38,048 nucleotides of DNA, taken from a virus. Positions 31,596-38,048 of this stretch are shown in pieces. The position numbers and the translations under genes are program-made. The stretch is taken from the IMG/VR virus record IMGVR_UViG_3300028024_000168, positions 1-38,048 of that record. One strand, 5' to 3'. Within the stretch, counting starts at the first letter, position 1; the number at the start of each line of letters is the position of its first letter. Below the pieces are notes generated by a model. It was given only the letters and a program-made list of their open reading frames with translations. It was not told the origin of the DNA and ran no database searches.

Positions 31596-32727
31596 CGGGC
31601 TCAATCCCGATGTCGCCCTCAAGGTCGGCGGCCAGCTCAATCGTGGCTGGGTCGGGATCGAGGTGACGCGCTCGATCGAGGCCATCGCCGGCAGCTTCCG
31701 CCTGACCGTGACCGATCGCTGGCCGGGGCTCCAGGCGCAGCGCCAGGTGCAGCCGGGCGATGCCTGCGCGCTCCTGGTCGATGGCGAGACGGTCATCACC
31801 GGCTGGCTCGACGACACCGCCCCGCAATACGATGCCGAGAAGCACGAGGTTGCCTTCACCGGCCGGGACGCGACCGGCGACCTGGTCGATTGCTCGGCCG
31901 TGCATCCGACCGGCACCTGGGGTGCCAGCGTGCCGGGCGAGCAGATCATCGCCGAGCTGACCAAGCCCTTCGGCATCGCGGTCAAGGCCGAGGTCGATGC
32001 CGGCATAGCGCATAACTTCGCGCTGCAGGCCGGCGAGACCGTGTTCGAGGCGATCGAGCGCATCTGCCGCATGGCCGGCGTGCTGCCTGTCTCTGACGGG
32101 ATGGGCGGTCTCTTGCTGACCCGTGGCGGCGCCGGCGGCAGCTACGCGCCGCTGGTGCTCGGCCGGAATATCCTCAAAGGCGCCGGCACCTTCAGCAACA
32201 AGCAGCGCTACAGCGAGTACATCGTCCATAGCCAGATGAATGATTTCTTCATCGGCTCGGACAATCAGGTGGTCGCGCAGGGCACGGCGACAGACCCCGG
32301 CGTCAAGCGTTACCGGCCGCTCGTGATCATCGCCGAATACCCGAACAGTAACGGCGATCTGAATGAGGTCTTCCAGCGCCGCGCCACCTGGGAAAGCACG
32401 GTCAGGGCCGGCCGCGCCCGGCGGGCGGTGCTGACCGTCGCCGGCTGGCGCGATGACAACGGCAAGCTCTGGCATCCCAACGGCACCGTGCCGGTGACTG
32501 ATCCGTTCCTGGGCTTCGACAACGAGACGCTGGTCATCGCGGCCGTGAAGCTGAAGCTCGACGAGACCGGCACCACGGCCGAGCTGACCGTCAATCCGCC
32601 GGCGGCCTTCCAACTGACGCCTCTGCCCGAGAGCTTCGATTACGCGCCCGTCGCCCGCCAGAGCGAGAAGCTGCAGTTCCCGCCGAGCCGGCAGGACAGC
32701 ACCGGCCGGATCGCGCCGCCATCATGA
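31588..32727 (+). CDS. P: Baseplate hub protein (Mu gpP)
   Basis: The 379-residue protein matches Mu gpP (379 residues) with RGWVGIEVTRSIEAIAGSFR, GDACALLVDGETVITGWLDD and VFEAIERICRMAGVLPVSDG, followed by GNILKGAGTF-type residues and SEYIVHSQ. It is a T4 gp27-like hub at the centre of the baseplate, supporting the spike. The gene overlaps both gpN and gp45. Confidence 0.93.
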   Translation: MADGLNPDVALKVGGQLNRGWVGIEVTRSIEAIAGSFRLTVTDRWPGLQAQRQVQPGDACALLVDGETVITGWLDDTAPQYDAEKHEVAFTGRDATGDLVDCSAVHPTGTWGASVPGEQIIAELTKPFGIAVKAEVDAGIAHNFALQAGETVFEAIERICRMAGVLPVSDGMGGLLLTRGGAGGSYAPLVLGRNILKGAGTFSNKQRYSEYIVHSQMNDFFIGSDNQVVAQGTATDPGVKRYRPLVIIAEYPNSNGDLNEVFQRRATWESTVRAGRARRAVLTVAGWRDDNGKLWHPNGTVPVTDPFLGFDNETLVIAAVKLKLDETGTTAELTVNPPAAFQLTPLPESFDYAPVARQSEKLQFPPSRQDSTGRIAPPS

Positions 32728-33296
32728 TCAACACCATCGCCAAGCTCACGGCCCCGCTGGTCCGCCGGGTCATGCTGATGATCGGCCGGGGCGGCGTCTC
32801 GGCGATCGACGACACGACGGCGCTGCAGACGGTGCAGATCAACGGCCTGCCGGGCGAGGTCGCCTCGCTGCCGCGTTACCAGGAATATGGCCGGACCGCC
32901 GTGCCGCAGCCGGGCGCCCAGAGCGTCCAAGCCTATATCGGCGGGTTGCGCGGCAACGGCATGGTCATCGTCATCGACGATCCGCGCGTCCGGCCGACCG
33001 GGCTCAAGCCAGGCGAGCTGATGGACTACACCGACGAGGGGCCGATCCTGCACCACCAGCGCGGCCGGTTGACCTTGATGACCGTCGATACGCTGGTGAT
33101 CCAAGCGACCACCAAGATCCGCTTCGAGACACCGCTGCTCGAAGTGACCGGCGACATCACCGACCATGCGGACGATGGCAGCGGCGAGACCATGGCCGCG
33201 CAGCGCTCGGTCTTCAACGGCCACGCGCACCTGGTCGTCGACGTCCAGGGCGGCGAAGCAACCATCAACACCAACAAGCCGAGCCAGCAGGAATAG
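32724..33296 (+). CDS. Baseplate spike protein (Mu gp45)
   Basis: The 190-residue protein has the gp45 layout: an N-terminal basic helix (TAPLVRRVMLMIGRGGV), an OB-fold with LQTVQINGLPGEV, a central hinge and a beta-helix C-terminus. Near the end the motif FNGHAHLV has the H-x-H pair that binds iron in the tip of Mu and P2 spikes. It pierces the outer membrane at contraction. Mu gp45 is 197 residues. It follows gpP with an ATGA overlap. Confidence 0.93.
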   Translation: MINTIAKLTAPLVRRVMLMIGRGGVSAIDDTTALQTVQINGLPGEVASLPRYQEYGRTAVPQPGAQSVQAYIGGLRGNGMVIVIDDPRVRPTGLKPGELMDYTDEGPILHHQRGRLTLMTVDTLVIQATTKIRFETPLLEVTGDITDHADDGSGETMAAQRSVFNGHAHLVVDVQGGEATINTNKPSQQE

Positions 33297-33298
33297 CG

Positions 33299-33820
33299 AT
33301 GGATATCGGCACCTTCTTCGATCCCGCCACCGGCAAGTTCTTCTGGAAGATCGCCAATGGTGATCTCGTCGGCGACGACAGCCTGCAGACCGCGATCATC
33401 ATCAGCCTGTTCTCGGACCGCCAGGCCGATCCCAACGACGTGCTGCCGGACGATGCCGTCGATCTCAACGGCAACATCGTCCAGGCCGGCAGCGGCGATC
33501 GGCGCGGCTGGTATGGCGACTGGCTGACGCCGGCCGCCCGCAATGTCCCCGTTGGTCAGCCCTTGCCGACGCCGACCTTCCTGACCGGCTCGCGCCTGTG
33601 GCTGCTGCGCCGAGAGAAGCAGCTGCCGGCCGTGCTGCGGAAGGCCGAGCTTTACGGCACCGAGGCGCTGCAATGGCTGGTCAACCAGAAGATCGTGCAG
33701 TCCTTCACCGTTACCGCCGAGATCGTGCGGCAGGGCGTGCTCGGCCTGGTCGTCGATCTGGTCCGGCCCAACGGCCAGCCGAGTTCCTTCCGCTTCCAGT
33801 TCGCCGTGGGAGCGACCTGA
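33299..33820 (+). CDS. Baseplate wedge protein (Mu gp46)
   Basis: The 173-residue protein matches the gp46 family: DGDDSLQTAIIISLF-type segment near residue 26, DRRGWYGDWL, GSRLWLLRREKQLPAVLRKA and a beta end. The family is related to T4 gp25, the inner-baseplate wedge protein that initiates sheath assembly. It starts two bases after the gp45 stop and overlaps gp47 by one base. Confidence 0.93.
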   Translation: MDIGTFFDPATGKFFWKIANGDLVGDDSLQTAIIISLFSDRQADPNDVLPDDAVDLNGNIVQAGSGDRRGWYGDWLTPAARNVPVGQPLPTPTFLTGSRLWLLRREKQLPAVLRKAELYGTEALQWLVNQKIVQSFTVTAEIVRQGVLGLVVDLVRPNGQPSSFRFQFAVGAT

Positions 33821-34872
33821 TGCCTACGACCACTCCCAATCTTGCGACGCTGGTCGATGATTTCCGCACCGATCTGCAGACCCGCATAGCGGGCGCCGAT
33901 CCGCAATTGCCGGCCTCCAACGTCAACGCGCTGGCGGTCGTCGTCGGCACGGGGATGCGCGGCCTCTATGCCAAGATCGACTTCCTGTCCCGGCAGATCC
34001 TACCGACCACCTCAGAAGCCGAGTTCCTGCAGCAGCAGGGATCGCTGTTCACGCTGTTCCCGAAGCTGCCCTCGGTCGCCTCGGGGCAGGGCACGGCCAC
34101 CGGCACCAACGGCGTGATCGTCCCGGCCGGCAGCTCGCTCGGCCGCGCCGACCAGACGATCTACGTGACCACGGCCGATGCGACCATCGCCAACGGCACG
34201 GCCGTGCTGCCGATCGCCGCCGTCACCGCCGGCAGTGCCGCGAACTATCCGGCCGGCACGCTCCGCTTCGTCAATCCGATCAACGGCGTGAACCTGACCG
34301 TGACGATCGCGGCCCCCGGCCTCGCCGGCGGCCTCGATGCCGAGACCGAGGACGAGTTCCGCGCCCGTGTCATCGAGCGTTACCAGAACCCGCCGCAAGG
34401 GGGTGCCGCCAACGACTATATCGCCTGGGCCAGCACCGTCGCCGGCGTCACCCGCGTGTTCCCGTTCCCCGGATGGATGGGCGCCGGCACGGTCGGCGTC
34501 ACCTTCGTGCTCGACGATCAGGTCGGCAGCATCATCCCGTCGCCGCAGACGGTGGCGGCCGTCCAGGCCGCGATCAATGCGCGCGCCCCGGTCACGGCCG
34601 TGCCGATCGTGTTCGCCCCGACGCCGCTGCCGCTCGATCTCACCATCCATCTGATACCGGACAGTGCCGCCACGCGCTCGCTCGTGACCGGCAATCTGCA
34701 GGCGCTCATCGCCCGCGAGGCCATTCCCGGCAGCACCCTGATCTTCAGCCATATCGAGAATGCCGTGTTCAGCGCGGTCGGCGCTGGCGATGCCCAGATC
34801 CAATCGCCGATCGCGAGCCCGGTCGTCGGGCCGGGGCAGCTGCTCGTGCTCGGCACCATGAGCTTCGTCTGA
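33820..34872 (+). CDS. Baseplate J-like protein (Mu gp47)
   Basis: This 350-residue protein belongs to the baseplate J family (T4 gp6-like): NLATLVDDFRTDLQTRIAGA, AEFLQQQGSLFTL, then a beta domain (GVIVPAGSSLGRADQTIYVT) and EDEFRARVIERYQNPPQGG. It forms the wedge ring around the hub. The ATG overlaps the previous stop (TGATG); a longer upstream frame is a shadow of gp46. Mu gp47 has 360 residues. Confidence 0.94.
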   Translation: MPTTTPNLATLVDDFRTDLQTRIAGADPQLPASNVNALAVVVGTGMRGLYAKIDFLSRQILPTTSEAEFLQQQGSLFTLFPKLPSVASGQGTATGTNGVIVPAGSSLGRADQTIYVTTADATIANGTAVLPIAAVTAGSAANYPAGTLRFVNPINGVNLTVTIAAPGLAGGLDAETEDEFRARVIERYQNPPQGGAANDYIAWASTVAGVTRVFPFPGWMGAGTVGVTFVLDDQVGSIIPSPQTVAAVQAAINARAPVTAVPIVFAPTPLPLDLTIHLIPDSAATRSLVTGNLQALIAREAIPGSTLIFSHIENAVFSAVGAGDAQIQSPIASPVVGPGQLLVLGTMSFV

Positions 34873-35456
34873 TGCCGACCGCTGACCAATGGCAGGACGC
34901 GCTGCTGAAGCTGCTGCCGCCCGGCGCGGCCTTCCCGCGCGATCCGACCGGCCCCATGGGCCGCGTGCTCGGCGCCGTCGCCGACAGCCTGGCGCGGTGC
35001 GAGGCGCGGGCGCTCGATCTGGTCCAGGTCGAGGCCGATCCGCGCTCGACCGTCGAGATGCTGCCCGATTGGGAAGCGGCGCTCGGACTGCCCGATCCCT
35101 GCGCCGGGCCGTCGCCGACCATCGAGCTGCGCCGGGCGCAGGTGGTGGCGCGCTATATCGGCCAGGGCGGCCAGACCGCGGCGTACTTCATCTCGGTCGC
35201 GGCGGCGCTCGGTTATCCGATCACCATCACGCCGCGCCGGCCATCGCAGTTCGGCAAGAAGTTCGGCACGCCCTTCGGCGGCACGGCCTGGGCCTTCACC
35301 TGGCAGATCAATGCGCCGACCCTGACGATCCGGCGCTTCAAGTTCGGCGCCGGCGCGTTCGGCGAGCCCTTCACCAGCGTCGGCAACACCGTGCTCATCT
35401 GCGAGCTGCAGCGCCTGGCGCCGGCCCACACAATTCCCCTGTTCAAGTTCGGATGA
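34872..35456 (+). CDS. DUF2313 baseplate protein (Mu gp48)
   Basis: The 194-residue protein has DUF2313 features: WQDALLKLLPPGAAFPRDPT, VLGAVADSLARCEARALDLV, then TVEMLPDWEAALGLPDPC and ELRRAQVVARYIGQGGQT. This tail protein (YmfQ family, T4 gp7 C-terminal-like) completes the wedge and anchors the fibre. The C-terminus reads LQRLAPAHTIPLFKFG, also typical. Its ATG overlaps the gp47 stop. Confidence 0.93.
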   Translation: MPTADQWQDALLKLLPPGAAFPRDPTGPMGRVLGAVADSLARCEARALDLVQVEADPRSTVEMLPDWEAALGLPDPCAGPSPTIELRRAQVVARYIGQGGQTAAYFISVAAALGYPITITPRRPSQFGKKFGTPFGGTAWAFTWQINAPTLTIRRFKFGAGAFGEPFTSVGNTVLICELQRLAPAHTIPLFKFG

Positions 35457-35463
35457 GGACCGC

Positions 35464-36558
35464 ATGGATCGCTTGATCGCCACGGGCACCGTAAGCCAAG
35501 CCGCCGCCGACACGGCACCGGCGACCGGCACGCCCGCCTTCGCAACGGACGGCAACCCGCAAACCGGCGTCGAGGCGACGGACTGGCCGGCCTATCAGTA
35601 CAACGCCTTCCAGGAAGAGAATATCAGCGCCATCGTCGATGCCGGACTCGTGCCTGACCGCACGGTCAACAACCAGCTCTCACAGGCCATCGCGATCCGG
35701 GGCGGCGTCTTTGCCGGCGATACGGGTGCGGTCAATGCGCTGGTGGTCCAGGTCACGCCGGCGACCAACATGCCGCCCGGCTATACGCTTCGCCTCAAGG
35801 TCGCCCATACCAATACCGGCCCCGCGACGGTCGCGGTCAATGGCGGCGGCACGATCCCGATCGTCAATCCCGATGGCTCGCCGCTCTCGGCCAATCAGCT
35901 CCTGGCCGGCAGCATCGCCACGCTCATCTTCGACGGGGCGAGCTTCCAGGTTCAATCGCCCGCCGGCTTCCATCCGGGCTTCTCGCGGCTTCAGGCCTTC
36001 GCGGCCTCGGGAACCTTCACGCCGCCGCCCGGATGCTTCTTCTTCTTCGTCGAGGCTTGGTCGGCCGGCGGCGGCGGCTCTGGCAATCCGGCCAATCAGG
36101 CGGGCGCCAACGGCGGCGGCGGCGCTTACGGCGCCGGCTTCTTCCCCTGCACGCCGGGCGTGCCGATCCCGATCACCATCGGTGCCGGCGGCACGGGTGG
36201 CGCCCCCGGCGGTGCCGATGGCGGCCCCGGCGGCACGACCAGCGTCGGCACACTGCTGACCATCCTGGGCGCCTCCGGCGGCATCCACTCGTCCGGCAAT
36301 GTCGGCACCGGCGCACCGGCTCCAACAGCACCCTTCGCCATCGCCGGCGGCACTTCCGGCCCAAACAGCATCGTGTCGAGCGTTCTCCAGCAAAACATCG
36401 GCGGCAGCGCACCACGCGGAGGCCAGGGCGGTGTCTCGACCAACGGCGGCGGTGGAGGGGGCGTGATTCCGGGCGGCGGCGGCTCCGCCGGAACCAACAT
36501 ATCCGTCGCGTTGCCGGGCGGTCCCGGTGCGCGCGGCCAGGTCAACATCTCCTTCTAA
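35464..36558 (+). CDS. Tail fibre with glycine-rich tip
   Basis: The 364-residue protein follows gp48 at the fibre position (Mu gene S). Residues 1-75 resemble the N-terminal attachment part of short fibres (TDWPAYQYNAFQEENISAIV). The centre is beta-rich with TLRLKVAHTNTGPATVAVNG. From about residue 190 comes SGTFTPPPGCFFFFVEAWSA, a shaft-to-tip junction seen before glycine-rich tips. The last 150 residues have many Gly-Gly-Gly runs, consistent with a polyglycine-II-like sandwich forming the receptor-binding tip. There is no invertase or duplicated fibre end in the window. Confidence 0.85.
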   Translation: MDRLIATGTVSQAAADTAPATGTPAFATDGNPQTGVEATDWPAYQYNAFQEENISAIVDAGLVPDRTVNNQLSQAIAIRGGVFAGDTGAVNALVVQVTPATNMPPGYTLRLKVAHTNTGPATVAVNGGGTIPIVNPDGSPLSANQLLAGSIATLIFDGASFQVQSPAGFHPGFSRLQAFAASGTFTPPPGCFFFFVEAWSAGGGGSGNPANQAGANGGGGAYGAGFFPCTPGVPIPITIGAGGTGGAPGGADGGPGGTTSVGTLLTILGASGGIHSSGNVGTGAPAPTAPFAIAGGTSGPNSIVSSVLQQNIGGSAPRGGQGGVSTNGGGGGGVIPGGGGSAGTNISVALPGGPGARGQVNISF

Positions 36559-36567
36559 GGCGGCAAC

Positions 36568-37092
36568 ATGCAGCTCTATGCCCATATCGTCGGCGGCGCA
36601 GTCCGCGAGATCGTCACGCCGATCGACGGCTTCACGCTCGCCCAGTGCTTCGATGCCGACTTCGCCTCGGCCTGCGTCGCCTGCGATGCCACCGTCCAGC
36701 CCGGCTGGGCCTACACCGCGCCGGCGACATTCACGGCGCCGCCGGCACCGCCGCCGCCCAGCCTGGTCGACCAGGCCAACGCCGCGCTCGCGGTCGGTTG
36801 CCAGATCGTCTCGACCGGCACGCCGGCGCTCAGCGGCACCTATCCCTGCGATATGACCGCGCAGCAGCGGCTCGCCGGCAACGCCATCTTCGTCCAGATC
36901 AACGGCAAGTTCCCCGGCAGCGACCCGAGCCAGATCGCCTGGATCGACATGGCGGGCGATGCGCATGTGTTCACCAGCACCGCGACGTTCCTGACGTTCG
37001 CCTCGGCCATCGCCTCCTATGTGGCACAGCTCGACGAGGTGATCTTCGGGCAGGTGCAGACGCTGCCGGCGCAGCCCGTGACGATCGCCTGA
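36568..37092 (+). CDS. Fibre-associated / putative fibre assembly protein
   Basis: The 174-residue protein is next to the fibre, where Mu has its fibre assembly gene U. It starts MQLYAHIVGGAVREIVTPID and has a Pro-rich hinge (TAPPAPPPPSLVDQANAALA). A C-terminal domain follows with LAGNAIFVQINGKFPGSDPS and FASAIASYVAQLDEV, which resembles DUF4376-type fibre domains. The N-terminal motif is like those of small tail proteins describing a substrate for fibre assembly. Role is inferred from place. Confidence 0.6.
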   Translation: MQLYAHIVGGAVREIVTPIDGFTLAQCFDADFASACVACDATVQPGWAYTAPATFTAPPAPPPPSLVDQANAALAVGCQIVSTGTPALSGTYPCDMTAQQRLAGNAIFVQINGKFPGSDPSQIAWIDMAGDAHVFTSTATFLTFASAIASYVAQLDEVIFGQVQTLPAQPVTIA

Positions 37093-37253
37093 GCCTTGCT
37101 CGGCCGGTCGGAATTATTCCCATCAATCCCCTGTCGCTCAAGCGGCGGGGGCCGGGGTGTTACTAGCACCCCAAGCCGCGAGCGTGGGGCTCGCCCGATC
37201 GAGATCGACCCGCCTCCCCTGCAGGGGCGGGCAGCAATAGGTCAGCCCTCACG
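37093..37253 (+). promoter_or_regulatory. Three-hairpin non-coding region before the methylase
   Basis: No gene is seen here. Three hairpins follow one another: 37154-37159 with 37167-37172 (6 bp, 7-base loop); 37178-37183 with 37189-37194 (6 bp, 5-base loop); and a palindrome CCCCTGCAGGGG at 37216-37227 with an outer CCCG/CGGG arm (37209-37212, 37228-37231). None has a U-tract. Two GATC sites (37197 and 37203) lie between them. It could hold a terminator for the tail operon and control elements of the methylase. Confidence 0.45.
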
Positions 37254-38048
37254 ATGGTGTCGAGTCAAAGAGTTCAACCCGTTGCCGCCTATATCGGCGG
37301 CAAGAGCAAGCTTGCCGCCCGGATCATCCAGCGAATCGAGGCGATCCCGCACGATCTCTATGCCGAGCCCTTCGTCGGCATGGGCGGGGTGTTCCTGCGC
37401 CGCGAGCGCCCGGCCAAGGTCGAGATCATCAACGACCGCTCGCGCGACGTGGCGACTCTGTTCCGCATCCTGCAGCGCCACTTCCCGCAGTTCCTCGACG
37501 TGCTCAAATGGCAGCTCACCAGCCGGGCCGAGTTCGAGCGGCTCGCCACCGTCGATCCCATGACGCTGACCGATCTGGAGCGCGCAGCGCGGTTCCTCTA
37601 TCTGCAGCGCACCGGCTTCGGCGGCAAGGTCGCGGGCCGGAACTTCGGGATCAGCCGGACGGGGCCGGCACGGTTCGATCTGACCAAGCTGGTGCCGCTG
37701 CTCGAAGCCGTGCATGAGCGGCTGTCGGCGGTGACGATCGAGTGCCTGCCCTATGAGGAGTTCATCCGGCGCTACGATCGGCCGGGGGCGTTGTTCTATC
37801 TGGACCCACCATATTACGGGTCCGAGGATGACTATAGCGACACAGGCGACCTGTTCTCGCGGCTCGACTTCGGCCGGCTCGCCATGCTGCTCCAGACCGT
37901 CAAGGGCAAGGCGATCGTCTCGATCAACGATCATCCGGCCATACGTGCGGCATTCGCTGGGTTCGAGATCGAGGAGGTGGAGACGAGCTATACGATAAGG
38001 GGCAACGGCCGCGCGAAGCGGGTCGGCGAATTGATCTTTTCGCGATGA
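37254..38048 (+). CDS. D12-class adenine-specific DNA methyltransferase (Dam-like)
   Basis: The 264-residue protein has the D12-class motifs: AAYIGGKSKL at residues 11-20 (motif X), AEPFVGMGGVF at 37-47 (motif I, S-adenosylmethionine binding), and DPPYY at 184-188 (motif IV, catalytic). A target-recognition part lies between, including QRTGFGGKVAGRNFG. It would methylate adenine N6, perhaps in GATC, protecting phage DNA from restriction or affecting regulation. In Mu the right end carries mom, another DNA modification gene, so the place is functionally matched. No good ribosome site precedes the ATG. The gene is complete and ends the window. Confidence 0.92.
   Translation: MVSSQRVQPVAAYIGGKSKLAARIIQRIEAIPHDLYAEPFVGMGGVFLRRERPAKVEIINDRSRDVATLFRILQRHFPQFLDVLKWQLTSRAEFERLATVDPMTLTDLERAARFLYLQRTGFGGKVAGRNFGISRTGPARFDLTKLVPLLEAVHERLSAVTIECLPYEEFIRRYDRPGALFYLDPPYYGSEDDYSDTGDLFSRLDFGRLAMLLQTVKGKAIVSINDHPAIRAAFAGFEIEEVETSYTIRGNGRAKRVGELIFSR

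Larger units (their letters stand above)
1..38048 (+). mobile_element. Mu-like transposable prophage, ends not included
   Basis: Gene content and order follow phage Mu: ner, A, B, gam, gemA, mor, lysis, gp25-gp31-like, I/Z, capsid, gp36-gp38, sheath, tube, chaperone, tape measure, N, P, gp45-gp48, fibre, then a modification gene. The DDE transposase and the absence of a tyrosine or serine integrase indicate replicative transposition. The window begins on a start codon and ends on a stop codon, so the terminal transposase-binding sites, the target duplication and the c repressor cannot be seen. All backbone genes look intact, so the element may be functional. Three cargo regions differ from the backbone in base composition or strand. 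Confidence 0.95.

Noticed and set aside
300-34400. Recurrent GTTACC/ATTACC/CGTTAC words in the backbone where a C-ending codon would be expected
   Set aside because: I saw about 20 such words, but C-ending alternatives such as GTCACC are also common. Without a count against codon expectation it cannot be separated from ordinary codon choice.
1-38048. CRISPR array, rRNA, tRNA, insertion sequence or integrase
   Set aside because: No regularly spaced repeats, no RNA gene sequences, no second transposase and no tyrosine or serine recombinase were seen.

Overview
This window is a nearly complete Mu-like (transposable, contractile-tailed) prophage, read left to right on the + strand. It starts on the first base of a Ner-type regulator gene and stops on the last base of a Dam-like methylase gene. 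The prophage ends, the c repressor normally found left of ner, and the host flanks are therefore outside it. The backbone is very GC-rich, with strong C/G preference at third codon positions. Genes are packed with ATGA, TGATG or GTGA overlaps. This fits a high-GC alphaproteobacterial host, but the species cannot be told from the sequence.

Early region (1-8007): ner-like regulator, a small membrane peptide, a probable DNA-binding protein, DDE transposase A, target-selection ATPase B, a tandem winged-helix-like protein, small early genes, Gam, GemA and a Mor/C-family activator that should switch on later transcription.

First cargo block (about 8010-10900): two unrecognised genes with visibly lower GC. 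Each carries a HEPN-type RNase motif (R-x6-H and R-x4-H); the second ends in a Cys-rich zinc-ribbon-like tail. A terminator-like hairpin separates them. This is the best candidate for an undescribed defence or toxin system.

Lysis and head region (11081-18468): endolysin, a holin-like/lipoprotein fusion, a DksA-type zinc finger, DUF2730, gp26-like, gp27-like (DUF3486), terminase, portal (DUF935), MuF and gpG-like proteins. A second low-GC cargo gene (18657-20717) follows with its own consensus -10 box. It encodes an ABC-type ATPase joined to a TOPRIM/DUF4435-like nuclease, resembling OLD or fused PARIS (AriA-AriB) defence proteins. The head module resumes with protease I, an in-frame internal scaffold start, a decoration-like protein and the major capsid protein.

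Tail region (23579-37092): connector proteins, sheath, tube, tail assembly chaperone with a -1 slippery heptamer (T TTT TTG), tape measure, gpN, gpP, gp45 spike, gp46, gp47, gp48, a glycine-rich fibre and a fibre-associated protein. A small reverse-strand membrane-protein gene sits between tape measure and gpN. A D12-class adenine methylase occupies the right end, where Mu carries mom.

A conserved block of about 70 bp lies upstream of both the endolysin and protease I genes, the positions of Mu late promoters Plys and PI. The cargo genes lie just upstream of these two blocks, so they appear to occupy transcription-unit boundaries rather than interrupt operons.
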